Positions 33,457 to 42,467 of a stretch of 64,000 bases of DNA are shown here, in pieces; the first letter of the stretch is position 1; each line of letters opens with the position of its first letter. The translations under genes and the position numbers were made by a program. Source of the DNA: Microbaculum marinum (GTDB lineage Bacteria > Pseudomonadota > Alphaproteobacteria > Rhizobiales > Tepidamorphaceae). Under the pieces are notes generated by a model. It did not search any database. It was not told the DNA's origin and was given only the letters and a program-made list of their open reading frames with translations. The stretch lies in assembly GCF_042646165.1 (NCBI RefSeq), contig NZ_JBHRTC010000010.1; one strand, given 5' to 3'.

Positions 33457-35785
33457 ACGTGTCGCGCAGGCGTCCCGGCGGGCCGGCCGCTACATCGGCC
33501 GGCCGGTCACCCGCCTCGAGGATCCACCGCTGGTCACCGGGCGCGCCCGCTTCGTCGGCGACGTCAACTTCCCGAGGCAGCTGCACGCCCGGATCGTCCG
33601 CTCGTCGCATGCCAAGGGCCGCATCGTCTCGATCGACGCCGATGAGGCCCGCGCGGTGCCCGGCGTGGTGGCCGTGTGGACGGCCGCGGATATGGCGGAC
33701 GTCCCCAACATTCCGTTCCGCGCCACTGCCATCAAGGGCCTGACGCCGTATACCCAGCCGCCGCTGGCGCGCGACTACGTGCGCTTCGTGGGAGAGCCTG
33801 TCGCCGTCGTAATCGCCGACGACGCCTATGTCGCCGAGGATGCCGCAGAACTGGTCTTCGCCGACATCGAGGAGCTGGATCCCTATCTTGACGCGACGGC
33901 GGATCCCGGCGAGTTCGCCCCCGGCCTCGGCTGCGAGCCGGTGGTGATCGAGAAGGGCTACGGCGACACCGACGCGGCGTTCGATGCAGCGCACGCGGTC
34001 GTCGAACTCGAGCTGTCGACCGGCCGGCACTCCGCCGTGCCGATGGAACCGAGGGGACTGCTCGCCCGCTTCGATGAATCGCGCGGCGTGCTCGAACTGT
34101 ACGGGGCGGCAAAGCGCCCGCACTGGAACCGCGACCAGCTCGCCGAACTGTTCTCCATGAGCCCGGCCGACATCGAGCTGTTCGAGAACAGCGTCGGCGG
34201 CGGCTTCGGGGTTCGCGGCGAGCTCTATCCCGAGGACCTCATCCTGTGCCACGCGGCGCTGACGCTCCGGCGGCCGGTGAAGTGGATCGAGGATCGCCGC
34301 GAGCACCTGCTGTCGGCCAACCAGTCGCGCGAGCAGACGCACCGTATCCGGGCCGCCGTCGACGCGGAGGGGCGCATCCTGGCGATCGACGAGTGCCTGT
34401 TCCACGACCAGGGCGCCTATGTGCGCACGCATGGCGCGCGCGTCGCCGACATGACGATCGGGCTGCTGCTCGGCCCCTACCGCGTCCCTGCCTACAGGGC
34501 GCGGGCCCACTACCGGCTGACCAACAAGACGCCGGCCGCGACCTATCGGGCGCCGGGCCGCTTCGAGGGCACCTTCGTCCGCGAGCGGCTGATCGAGGCG
34601 ATCGGCCGGAATCTGGGCATAGACGCCCTGCAGGTCCGCCGCGTGAACCTGCTGGCCAGCTCCGACATGCCGTACGAGCGCGGGCTGAGCGCGCTTGAGA
34701 CCGAGGTGGTCCTCGATTCCGGCGACTACGAAGGCCTGCTCGACAAGGCGCTCGACTTCGTCGGCTGGAACGATCTGCAGGACGAGGCGGAACGTCGCCG
34801 GGCCGCCGGCGAGGCGGTCGGCGTCGGTCTGGGCATGTTCGTCGAGAAGAGCGGCCTCGGCCCCTCCGAGGTGGTGGACGTCTCCGTCCAAACCGACGGC
34901 TCGGTCCGCGTCGTGACCGGCGCGGCCTCGGTCGGCCAGGGCATGGAAACCGTCATCGCACAGATCTGCGCGGAGACGCTCGGCGTCGACTACCGCCGCA
35001 TCCGGGTGCTGCACGGCGACACCAACCTCATTCCCTTCGGCTTCGGCGCCCATGCCTCGCGGGTCACCGTCATGACGGGCGAGGCGGCGCGGCGGGCCTG
35101 CGAGACGGTGCGCGACAAGGCCCTCGACCTGGCGGCCGAGCTGCTGCAGATGGACAGGGACAAGCTCTCCATAGAGGAGGGCACGGTCGGCGCATCGGAG
35201 GGCGAGGGGCCGTCGATCTCGCTCGGCGAACTGGCGCGCAACCTGACGCCCGCGTCCACCGTGCGCGGCGACCGCGAGCCGGGCCTGTCGGCGACCGGCT
35301 GGTTCCACAACAAGCACATGAACTATCCCTACGGCATCCACGTCGCCAAGGTCCGCGTCGACCGCGAGACGGGCCACGTCGAGGTCGAGAGGTATGCCGT
35401 CATCTATGACATCGGCCGGGCCGTCAATCCGGCCCTGGTCGAGGGGCAGATCGTCGGCGGCCTGGCGCAGGGGCTCGGCGGCGCGCTGTACGAGGAGTTC
35501 GTCTACGACGACACCGGGCAGCCGCTCTCGGTGACGCTCGCCGACTACCAGATGGTGACGGCCACCGAAATGCCCCCGGTCGACGTGCTGATCCTCGAGG
35601 ATGCGCCGAGCCCGCTCAATCCGCTCGGCATCAAGGGGGCGGGCGAAGCCGGAGTGAATGCGGCCGGCGCGGCGATCGCTTCAGCGGTCGACGACGCGCT
35701 GCAGATGCCCGGCCTGGTGCGTCGCCTGCCGATCACGCCGCAGTCCCTGCGCAAGCAGCTTCTGACGGAGAACGCGGGTGAGTAA
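33449..35785 (+). CDS. Molybdenum hydroxylase large subunit 1 (xanthine dehydrogenase/CoxL family, form II-like)
   Basis: A 778-residue molybdopterin-cytosine-dinucleotide subunit. Marks are GRPVTRLEDPPLVTGRARFVGDV at the N-terminus, GGGFGVRGELYPEDL, the active-site loop TYRAPGR at 365-371 (form II CoxL type, no AYXCSFR), GQGMETVIAQICAETLG, and the catalytic glutamate E733 in GIKGAGEAG. It hydroxylates an aromatic or N-heterocyclic carbon or an aldehyde using water. TTG at 33449 is the start: GGAGG lies 7 bases upstream and the codon overlaps the permease end. A second large subunit follows with an 8-base overlap. CO oxidation is excluded by the loop. Confidence 0.88.
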   Translation: MAERVAQASRRAGRYIGRPVTRLEDPPLVTGRARFVGDVNFPRQLHARIVRSSHAKGRIVSIDADEARAVPGVVAVWTAADMADVPNIPFRATAIKGLTPYTQPPLARDYVRFVGEPVAVVIADDAYVAEDAAELVFADIEELDPYLDATADPGEFAPGLGCEPVVIEKGYGDTDAAFDAAHAVVELELSTGRHSAVPMEPRGLLARFDESRGVLELYGAAKRPHWNRDQLAELFSMSPADIELFENSVGGGFGVRGELYPEDLILCHAALTLRRPVKWIEDRREHLLSANQSREQTHRIRAAVDAEGRILAIDECLFHDQGAYVRTHGARVADMTIGLLLGPYRVPAYRARAHYRLTNKTPAATYRAPGRFEGTFVRERLIEAIGRNLGIDALQVRRVNLLASSDMPYERGLSALETEVVLDSGDYEGLLDKALDFVGWNDLQDEAERRRAAGEAVGVGLGMFVEKSGLGPSEVVDVSVQTDGSVRVVTGAASVGQGMETVIAQICAETLGVDYRRIRVLHGDTNLIPFGFGAHASRVTVMTGEAARRACETVRDKALDLAAELLQMDRDKLSIEEGTVGASEGEGPSISLGELARNLTPASTVRGDREPGLSATGWFHNKHMNYPYGIHVAKVRVDRETGHVEVERYAVIYDIGRAVNPALVEGQIVGGLAQGLGGALYEEFVYDDTGQPLSVTLADYQMVTATEMPPVDVLILEDAPSPLNPLGIKGAGEAGVNAAGAAIASAVDDALQMPGLVRRLPITPQSLRKQLLTENAGE

Positions 35786-38144
35786 CGAAGCGGAGACGAA
35801 GGTCTTCGGACGTCGCGTCCGGCGGCTCGAGGACAGGGCCCTCGTCACCGGCAAGGGCCGGTATCTCGACGACATCCAGCCGGCCGGTTGCCTTGCGGCA
35901 GCCTTCGTGCGCAGCCCGCACGCCCACGCAGCGATCCAGTCCATCGACGCGAGCGAGGCGCTGGAGATGCCGGGCGTGCGCGGCGTCTACACGATGGAGG
36001 ACCTGGCCCCGTTCCTGACCGGCCGACGGCTGGTCGTCGGGCTTCCGAGCGCCGCGATCAGGCTGCAGGTCGACCGCCCCGTGCTGGCCGACGGAGAGGT
36101 CGTGCATGTCGGCGAGCCGATCGCGATCGTGATCGCCGACACCCGCTCGCAGGCCGAGGATGCGGCCGAGGCGTTGTTCGTCGATTTCGACCCGCTGCCG
36201 GTCGTTTCCGACTGCAGGGACGCACTGCGCGACGGCGCGCCGACGGTTCATCGCGACGGGCCGCACAATTGCCTGGCGACGTTCGGCTTCTCCTTCGGCG
36301 ATGTCGACGCCGCCTTCTCCACCGCGACCCACACGGTCAGCGGCACCTACGAGGTCCATCGCGGCGGCGCCCATTCGATCGAAGGGCGCGGTGTCGTCGC
36401 CATGCCCGATCCGGTTCCCGACCGATCGACCGACCGGCTGCTGGTATGGAGCTCGACGCAGACGCCGCTGGCGCTGAAGAAGGTGCTCTGCCAGCTCCTC
36501 GACCGCGACGACGACGGTGTGAGGGTACACACCCCGGACCTCGGCGGCGGGTTCGGGCCGAAGCTCGTCACCTATCCCGAGGAGGTGGCGGTCGCCGCCG
36601 TCGCATCGATGATCGCCAGGCCCGTCAAGTGGGTGGAGGACCGGCAGGAGCATTTCGTCGCCACCGCGCAGGAGCGCGACCAGGTCTGGGACATGGCGAT
36701 GGCGGTCGACGCGGAGGGGCGCATCCTCGGCATCCGCGGGACGCTGCTCCACGATCACGGCGCCTACACCGCCCGCGGTCTCAACATCGCCTACGGCTCC
36801 GGCGTGACGGTGCCGCTGCCCTACAATGTCGGTGCCTACGGGATCGACATCTCCGTTGTGCTGACCAACAAGGTGCCGACGGCGCCGATCCGCGGTGCCG
36901 GCCAGCCGCAGGCCGCCTTCGTCATGGAGCGGCTGCTCGACAAGGCCGCCGCCGCCGTCGGTATCGACCGGGCCGAGATCCGCCGGCGCAACCTGGTGCG
37001 CGCCGACCAGATGCCCTGCGAGAAGCCGCTCAAGCTGAGGGGCGGCGGCAACATCGTTCTGGACAGCGGCGACTATCCCGCCACGATGGAAAGTGCGCTG
37101 AAGCGGGTCGACTGGGACGGATTCGCCGCGCGCCGGCAGGCGTCGCGCGAAAAGGGCCTGCTGCGCGGCATCGGGCTTGCCAACTACGTCGAGGGCACCG
37201 GCCGGGGTCCCTACGAAAGCGTCAAGGTCGAGATCAGCCGCAACGGGCGGATCCAGGCGACGACGGGCGCCGCGGCCATGGGCCAGGGCACCGAGACGAT
37301 GATCGCCCAGATCGTCGCCGAACAGCTCGGCGGCGAGCTCTCGCTCGTCTCTGTACGGACCGGCGACACCGACAATCCGCTCGGCTTCGGCGGGTTCAAT
37401 TCGCGCCAGACCGTCGTCGCCGGCGCCTCGGCGCACGCGGCCGCCATCAAGGTGCGCGACAGCATGCTGAAGCTGGCCGGTCACTTGCTGGAGACGAGCC
37501 CGGACGATCTCGAGGTTCTGCCCGGCCGCGTCGCGCTCAAGGGGGTCGGCGATCGTCATGTCACCTTCGCCGATCTCGCCAGTGCGTCCCTGGGCCTGCC
37601 GGGATATCCGCTGCCGGGTATCGAGACACCGGGCCTGTCGGCCCGCGAAAGCGTGGTGATCAACGACATGGCCTACACCAACGGCACCGCCGTCGCCGAG
37701 GTCGAAGTCGACCCGGACACGGGCTCGGTCGAGGTGCTGGACTTCACCTTCGCGCACGATTGCGGACGCATGGTCAATCCGGACCTCGTCGACGGCCAGA
37801 TCGTCGGCGCCGTCGCGCACGGACTGGGAAACGCGCTGTTCGAGCACATGCTGTTCGACCAGGAAGCGCAGCCGCTTACGACGACATTCGCGGACTATCT
37901 GATGGTGACTGCAGCCGAGATGCCGACGGTCGAGATCCTCCACACGGAATCGCCGAGCCCCCTAAACGCGCTCGGCGTCAAGGGCGTGGGAGAGTCCGGC
38001 GTCATCCCGATTACGCCGGCGGTCGCCTCGGCAATCGACGACGCGCTGTCGGAATTCGGCGTGCACATCGCCCGGGCGCCGGTCTCACCGCAGGCGGTGC
38101 GGGCCGAGATCCTGCAAGCCCAGAGCGGGGGGCAGGCCTCGTGA
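35778..38144 (+). CDS. Molybdenum hydroxylase large subunit 2 (xanthine dehydrogenase/CoxL family)
   Basis: A 788-residue paralogue of the preceding subunit with the same domain order: FGRRVRRLEDRALVTGKGRYLDDI, GGGFGPKLVTYPEEVAVA, loop APIRGAGQ (369-376), GQGTETMIAQIVAEQLG, and catalytic E739 in GVKGVGESG. RGAGQ against RAPGR in subunit 1 shows the two have different active-site loops and so probably different substrates or steps. GTG at 35778 overlaps the previous stop by 8 bases. Only one FAD and one 2Fe-2S subunit gene follow, so both large subunits may share them. Confidence 0.88.
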   Translation: MSNEAETKVFGRRVRRLEDRALVTGKGRYLDDIQPAGCLAAAFVRSPHAHAAIQSIDASEALEMPGVRGVYTMEDLAPFLTGRRLVVGLPSAAIRLQVDRPVLADGEVVHVGEPIAIVIADTRSQAEDAAEALFVDFDPLPVVSDCRDALRDGAPTVHRDGPHNCLATFGFSFGDVDAAFSTATHTVSGTYEVHRGGAHSIEGRGVVAMPDPVPDRSTDRLLVWSSTQTPLALKKVLCQLLDRDDDGVRVHTPDLGGGFGPKLVTYPEEVAVAAVASMIARPVKWVEDRQEHFVATAQERDQVWDMAMAVDAEGRILGIRGTLLHDHGAYTARGLNIAYGSGVTVPLPYNVGAYGIDISVVLTNKVPTAPIRGAGQPQAAFVMERLLDKAAAAVGIDRAEIRRRNLVRADQMPCEKPLKLRGGGNIVLDSGDYPATMESALKRVDWDGFAARRQASREKGLLRGIGLANYVEGTGRGPYESVKVEISRNGRIQATTGAAAMGQGTETMIAQIVAEQLGGELSLVSVRTGDTDNPLGFGGFNSRQTVVAGASAHAAAIKVRDSMLKLAGHLLETSPDDLEVLPGRVALKGVGDRHVTFADLASASLGLPGYPLPGIETPGLSARESVVINDMAYTNGTAVAEVEVDPDTGSVEVLDFTFAHDCGRMVNPDLVDGQIVGAVAHGLGNALFEHMLFDQEAQPLTTTFADYLMVTAAEMPTVEILHTESPSPLNALGVKGVGESGVIPITPAVASAIDDALSEFGVHIARAPVSPQAVRAEILQAQSGGQAS

Positions 38145-38899
38145 GCGATCGCGCTTCGCCTGCCGCCGGTCTCGACGATCTCGTCGCCGCCCACCGCATC
38201 CTCGTGCGCGAAGGCGTGCTCGATGCGTTCGGCCACGTGAGCCTGCGCGATCCTCAGGAACCCGACAGCTTCTGGCTGGCCTCCGCGTTGCCGCCGAGCG
38301 TGGTGGGCCGCCGCGACATGATCCGTTTCGGCATCGACGGCGAGCCGCGCGAGCAGGTCGACTTGCCGTTGTTCGCCGAGCGCTTCATCCACTCGGCGAT
38401 CTATGCCGCCAGGCCGGACGTCCAGTCGATCTGCCACCATCACGCCCCGTCGATCCTGCCGTTCTGCCTGTCGGACACGCCGCTGGTCGCGGTCAGCCAG
38501 ACCGGCGCCTTCATCGGCGAGCGGGCGCCGATCTGGGACAGCGCACGGGAGTTCGGTCCGACGCGGATGGTCGTCGACACGCCCGCCCAGGCCGCGTCAC
38601 TTGCCGGCGCGCTGGGAGGCCAATCGCTGGTCCTGATGCGCGGCCACGGCGCGACGGTTGCCGGACGCTCGGTAAAGGACGTGGTGTTCAAGTCGATCTA
38701 CGCCTGCCGCGACGCGGACTTCCAGCGCGCGGCACTTGCAATGGGGCCGGTCACACCCCTGTCGGCCGGAGAGATTGCATTGGGCAGGACACCGGGAGAT
38801 CCGGCGCTGGAGCGCTGCTGGATCCATTGGAACGCGGTCGCCGGACCGGAAGGCGGCGGGCCCGGACACAAGGACAAGAAAGAAGGACAAGAGCCATGA
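38141..38899 (+). CDS. Class II aldolase/adducin-family protein
   Basis: A 252-residue class II aldolase fold. Metal ligands H99 and H101 (in ICHHHAPS) and H169 (LMRGHGATV) are present, with E80 in FAERFIH as the likely acid/base. Relatives include fuculose-phosphate aldolases and decarboxylases of carboxy-muconic semialdehydes. The absence of sugar genes here favours an aldol cleavage or decarboxylation of an organic acid. GTG at 38141 overlaps the hydroxylase stop (GTGA), and its own stop overlaps the FAD subunit start. Being inserted between hydroxylase subunit genes suggests a step directly following hydroxylation. Confidence 0.85.
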   Translation: MSDRASPAAGLDDLVAAHRILVREGVLDAFGHVSLRDPQEPDSFWLASALPPSVVGRRDMIRFGIDGEPREQVDLPLFAERFIHSAIYAARPDVQSICHHHAPSILPFCLSDTPLVAVSQTGAFIGERAPIWDSAREFGPTRMVVDTPAQAASLAGALGGQSLVLMRGHGATVAGRSVKDVVFKSIYACRDADFQRAALAMGPVTPLSAGEIALGRTPGDPALERCWIHWNAVAGPEGGGPGHKDKKEGQEP

Positions 38900-39777
38900 A
38901 GGCGGCACCCTTCACGCTGCACCGGCCGGCTACGGTCGAGGAGGCGGTCTCCCTGATGGCGCGATATGCCGAGGACGGCGGACTTGTGCTCGCCGGCGGC
39001 CAGAGCCTGACGCCGATGATGGCGCTTCGGGTCGCCTATCCGCCGCATCTCGTCGACATCAACAACGTCGCCGGCCTCGATTCCCTGACCGCCGGCGAGG
39101 GATATTTCGGCATCGGCGCGACGGTGCGCCATGCGCGCTTCCACCGCCCGGTGCCGGAGGCCGGGAGACTGGGCGAGGTGCTGGCGACGGTCGTGAGGCA
39201 CATCGCCCACTATCCGATCCGCCAGCGCGGCACGTTCTGCGGCAGCCTCGCCCACGCGGATCCAGCCTCCGAATGGTGTCTCGTCGCCGCCACCCTCGAT
39301 GCCGACCTCCGCCTCGTCGGCGAAGGCGGCGAGCGGCTCGTGCCGGTATCCGAATTCATCGACGGCGCCATGTCGACGGTACGCGAGCCCGAAGAGATTC
39401 TCGTCGAGGCGCGTCTGCCGCTGCTGGCAAAGGAAGTCCGCTTCGGCTTCTACGAGTTCAACCGCCGCGCCGGCGACTTCGCGCTCGGCATGGCACTCGT
39501 CGTCTACGACCTCGACGGCGGAGTCATGCGGAACGTGCGCGTCGGCCTCGGCGGCATCGAGGAGAAGGCGCGGCGGATAGGCGTCGCCGAAGCCGCCCTC
39601 GAAGGCCAGGCGGCCTCGGCGGAGGCTTTCGCTGCGGCGGCGGCGGCAACCGTCGACGATGTCGAGGCAATGGAAGACGCGACGACGTCGCAAGCCTACC
39701 GGCGCGATCTGTCCGGCGTCGTCGTGCGCCGGGCTCTGGAAGCCAGCCTCGACACGGACACACGCGGAACCGAGTGA
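38896..39777 (+). CDS. Molybdenum hydroxylase FAD-binding subunit (CoxM family)
   Basis: A 293-residue FAD subunit. The two FAD motifs are AGGQSLTPMMALR (about 35-47) and RGTFCGSLAHADPASEW (about 112-128), followed by the CO-dehydrogenase flavoprotein C-terminal domain. It passes electrons from the 2Fe-2S subunit to an acceptor. ATG 38896 overlaps the aldolase stop (ATGA). The longer in-frame start at 38827 lies in the aldolase gene and is rejected. Length is normal and motifs are intact. Confidence 0.9.
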   Translation: MKAAPFTLHRPATVEEAVSLMARYAEDGGLVLAGGQSLTPMMALRVAYPPHLVDINNVAGLDSLTAGEGYFGIGATVRHARFHRPVPEAGRLGEVLATVVRHIAHYPIRQRGTFCGSLAHADPASEWCLVAATLDADLRLVGEGGERLVPVSEFIDGAMSTVREPEEILVEARLPLLAKEVRFGFYEFNRRAGDFALGMALVVYDLDGGVMRNVRVGLGGIEEKARRIGVAEAALEGQAASAEAFAAAAAATVDDVEAMEDATTSQAYRRDLSGVVVRRALEASLDTDTRGTE

Positions 39778-39784
39778 GCGATCA

Positions 39785-40276
39785 ATGGACAAGCAATCCC
39801 TGCAACTGACCGTCAACGGCGAAGCCCACGACATCCGCGTCGAGCACCGCAAGACGCTGGCCGACGCCATACGCGACGACTGCGGCCTCACCGGAACGCA
39901 TGTCGGCTGCGAGCACGGGGTGTGCGGCGCCTGCACCGTGATGGTGGACAGCCGGCCGGTGCGCTCCTGCCTCATGTTTGCGCACCAGGCGGCGGGATGC
40001 GATATCCGCACTGTGGAATCGCTCGCCGACGGCGACGACCTGCATCCGCTGCAGCAGGCCTTCATCGACAATCATGCGCTGCAATGCGGATTCTGCACGC
40101 CGGGGTTCCTGATGCTGGTGGCCGGAGCCTATGAGAACGATCCCGACATCGAGGATTCCGAACTGGTCGAGCTGCTCTCCTCCAATCTGTGCCGCTGCAC
40201 CGGCTACCAGAACATCATCAAGGCGGTGCGTTCGGTCTCCGGGCAGCTGAAGGCCAGGACGACCGAGAAAGCCTAG
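39785..40276 (+). CDS. Molybdenum hydroxylase 2Fe-2S subunit (CoxS family)
   Basis: A 163-residue iron-sulfur subunit with both clusters: plant-type cysteines C42, C47, C50 and C62 (GCEHGVCGACTV then RSC), and the helical-domain cysteines in QCGFCTPGF and NLCRCTGY. It relays electrons from the molybdenum centre to FAD. ATG 39785 lies 7 bases after the FAD-subunit stop. It is the only small subunit for two large subunits in the operon. Confidence 0.92.
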   Translation: MDKQSLQLTVNGEAHDIRVEHRKTLADAIRDDCGLTGTHVGCEHGVCGACTVMVDSRPVRSCLMFAHQAAGCDIRTVESLADGDDLHPLQQAFIDNHALQCGFCTPGFLMLVAGAYENDPDIEDSELVELLSSNLCRCTGYQNIIKAVRSVSGQLKARTTEKA

Positions 40277-40291
40277 GATCAGGAGGTCGCC

Positions 40292-41194
40292 ATGGCGCTG
40301 ATCGAGTTGAAGACCCACGACCGGTATCCCTACAGCCCGATCCCGGAACGGCCGGATTTCAGCTGGCCCGACGGCAAGCGGCTGGCGGTCTGCGTCTGCA
40401 ACAACATCGAGGTGTTCAGCTTCCTGTCCGGCCTGGGCAGCGACAGCGCCTCCCTGACGGCGCCTCAGACGACGCGCAACTATGCGTGGCGGGACTACGG
40501 CAACCGGGTCGGGCAATGGTACCTGTTCGATCTGCTCGACGAATACGGCCTGCCGGCCTCGCACAATTTCAACTCCCTGCTGTTCGACGCCTGCCCGCAG
40601 ATCGCCGACCGGATCATCGCCCGCGGCGACGAGTTCGTCGGCCACGGCCGTACCAATGCCGAACGCCAGGACGTTCTCGACGAGGCCGGCGAGCGTGCCC
40701 TCATCGCGGAATCCACCAGGGCGATCGCCGACTACTCCGGCACGCCGCCCCAGGGCTGGCTCGGGCCCTACCTGGCGCAGACGCCGGCCACGCTCGATCT
40801 GTTGAAGGAGGCAGGCTATCGCTACGTTCTGGATTGGCCGGCCGACGACCAGCCCTTCTGGATGCGCACCCGGTCGGGTCCGCTGCTGTCGGTTCCCTAT
40901 TCGATCGAACTCAACGATTCCCCCTCGATGGTGTTCCGCCAGGAAAGCGCCATGTCGTTCGAGCGGATGATCGTCGACCAGTTCGACGAGATGCTGCTGC
41001 AGTCGCGCAAACATTCGTTAGTGTTCACGGTGGTACTCCATCCCTTCGTGATCGGTATCCCGTTCCGGCTCCGCGCCCTTCGCCGGGCGCTCGCCCACAT
41101 CATGGGGCACCGGCAGGATATCTGGGTCGCGACACCGGGGCAGGTTGCCGAGCACTACGCGCAAGTCATGCCTCCGCCGCAGGATGGTGCGTAG
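40292..41194 (+). CDS. Polysaccharide-deacetylase-fold protein, allantoinase/cyclic imidase-like
   Basis: A 300-residue protein starting RYPYSPIPERPDFSWPDGKRLAVCV, the opening seen in PuuE allantoinases and related cyclic-amide hydrolases of the NodB fold. The polysaccharide-deacetylase motif TFDDG is absent (the strand reads VCVCNNIEVF) and FVGHGRTNAERQ stands where PuuE has its histidine motif. GTPPQGWLGPYLAQTP and VVLHPFVIGIP complete the fold. Opening of a cyclic amide or imide made by the hydroxylases fits the operon better than deacetylation. It starts 15 bases after the 2Fe-2S gene with an AGGAGG ribosome site. Confidence 0.75.
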   Translation: MALIELKTHDRYPYSPIPERPDFSWPDGKRLAVCVCNNIEVFSFLSGLGSDSASLTAPQTTRNYAWRDYGNRVGQWYLFDLLDEYGLPASHNFNSLLFDACPQIADRIIARGDEFVGHGRTNAERQDVLDEAGERALIAESTRAIADYSGTPPQGWLGPYLAQTPATLDLLKEAGYRYVLDWPADDQPFWMRTRSGPLLSVPYSIELNDSPSMVFRQESAMSFERMIVDQFDEMLLQSRKHSLVFTVVLHPFVIGIPFRLRALRRALAHIMGHRQDIWVATPGQVAEHYAQVMPPPQDGA

Positions 41195-41223
41195 GCTGGG
41201 AGCATGTTCGAGGAAGAGGTGAG

Positions 41224-42435
41224 GTGGCTTCGGCGCAATGGTCGTTGCCGATGCCGTCCCTGAGGCTGCTGCCGGCGCCGCTGCTGGCGGTGAACCTGTC
41301 CGCGTTCTTCAGCCTCGGCCTGCTGCAGATGGTCGCCATGGCGACGCCGATGTGGGGCAGCCATCTCGGCCTGTCGGCGGCGCTGATCGGGCTGGCGGCG
41401 GGCTGCCGCTCTATTTCCCCGTTCGTCTACGCCATCCATATCGGGTCGCTGCTGGATATCGTCGGGGTGCGGCGGCTGCTGATCTTCTTTTCGCTGCAGT
41501 GCGCGGTGCTGCCGCTGCTGTATCCGCTGCTGCCCGCGAACGGGCCGTTCCTGATCCTGCAGGTGTTCCTCGGTCTGGCATCCGCGACCGCCTGGATCGC
41601 TTCCCAGACGGCGATCGCCCGGACCGCCGGCGGCGATGCGCGAAAAACCGGCTGGTTCTCCTTCTTCGCGTCGGCGGGGACGGTGATCGGCCCGCTGGCG
41701 CTCGGATTGATATGGTCGTGGCTTGGACCAAACAGCGGATACTACCTGATGGCCGCGTGGGGCGGGGCCATGTTCGCCGTGAGCCTCACCATTCCGGCCC
41801 GCAAGGACATCGTCCGCCCGAAGCTGCGTTTCGGCCACTTCATCCCGCGATTCCGGATCTACGCACTGGCGATCGCCAGCCTGAAGCGGCCGGTCATGGC
41901 GTTCGTGATGGCCTGCACGTTCATCCGGCTCGGCGGGGTCGGGATGGTCGAATCGTTCTTCCCGGTGCTGGTCCAGGAGCGCGGGCTTTCGGCGGCAACC
42001 GTCGGCATACTGTTCGCGATCGGCAATTTCGCCGGATCGCCGTCCTCGCTGCTGGCCAACCGGTGGGTGCTGATCTGCGGCTCCGCGCGCATGGCGCTGA
42101 TCCTCAGCGTTGCCGTGTCGACGGCATGTCTCGTCGCCGTTCCGTTCCTGTCGCAGGTGTGGCTGTTGACGGTCGCCATGGCCGGCTACGGGTTCGGCGT
42201 CGGCATCTCGATGCCGGTGATCTTCGCGCTGCTCTCGCAGGACGTGGCACCGGAACAGCAGGGCATGACGGCAGGCATCCGTACGACCGCGAACCGGCTC
42301 GCCGCGTTCGTCGTGCCGGTCGCGGTCGGGCTGCTCGCCGAGTTCGCCGGCGTCTCGACGGCCTTCTGGATGGCGGGGCTCGTGCTTCTGGTGGCGCTGT
42401 TCGGTATCGCCGCCACGGTCGGCCGGCGCATTTGA
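41224..42435 (+). CDS. Major facilitator superfamily transporter
   Basis: A 403-residue MFS protein with about 12 hydrophobic helices. Recognisable are GLSAALIGLAAGCRSISPFVYAIHIGSLLDIVGVRRLL (the loop 2-3 region), the central cytoplasmic loop near residues 185-215, and GIRTTANRLAAFVVPVAVGLLAE. Transport direction and solute are unknown. I chose GTG 41224 because a purine-rich AGGAAGAGG lies just upstream; the alternative ATG 41251 has no ribosome site and would trim 9 residues before the first helix. It is in the same run as the hydroxylase genes and could export or import a pathway intermediate. Confidence 0.82.
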   Translation: MASAQWSLPMPSLRLLPAPLLAVNLSAFFSLGLLQMVAMATPMWGSHLGLSAALIGLAAGCRSISPFVYAIHIGSLLDIVGVRRLLIFFSLQCAVLPLLYPLLPANGPFLILQVFLGLASATAWIASQTAIARTAGGDARKTGWFSFFASAGTVIGPLALGLIWSWLGPNSGYYLMAAWGGAMFAVSLTIPARKDIVRPKLRFGHFIPRFRIYALAIASLKRPVMAFVMACTFIRLGGVGMVESFFPVLVQERGLSAATVGILFAIGNFAGSPSSLLANRWVLICGSARMALILSVAVSTACLVAVPFLSQVWLLTVAMAGYGFGVGISMPVIFALLSQDVAPEQQGMTAGIRTTANRLAAFVVPVAVGLLAEFAGVSTAFWMAGLVLLVALFGIAATVGRRI

Positions 42436-42467
42436 GTTCGGGCCGACGAAGGAAACGGAGGTAGAGG

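Noticed and set aside
33449..35785. Aerobic CO dehydrogenase assignment for the CoxL-like subunits
   Set aside because: The form I active-site signature AYXCSFR is missing in both large subunits; loops are of the form II or other hydroxylase type.
33392..37943. Two long minus-strand frames (661 and 736 codons)
   Set aside because: Both are antisense shadows of the hydroxylase large-subunit genes, which carry all catalytic motifs.
35888..38140. N-terminal extension of the class II aldolase gene
   Set aside because: The open frame overlaps the second hydroxylase gene in another frame and is Arg-rich; GTG 38141 overlaps the upstream stop and fits the family length.
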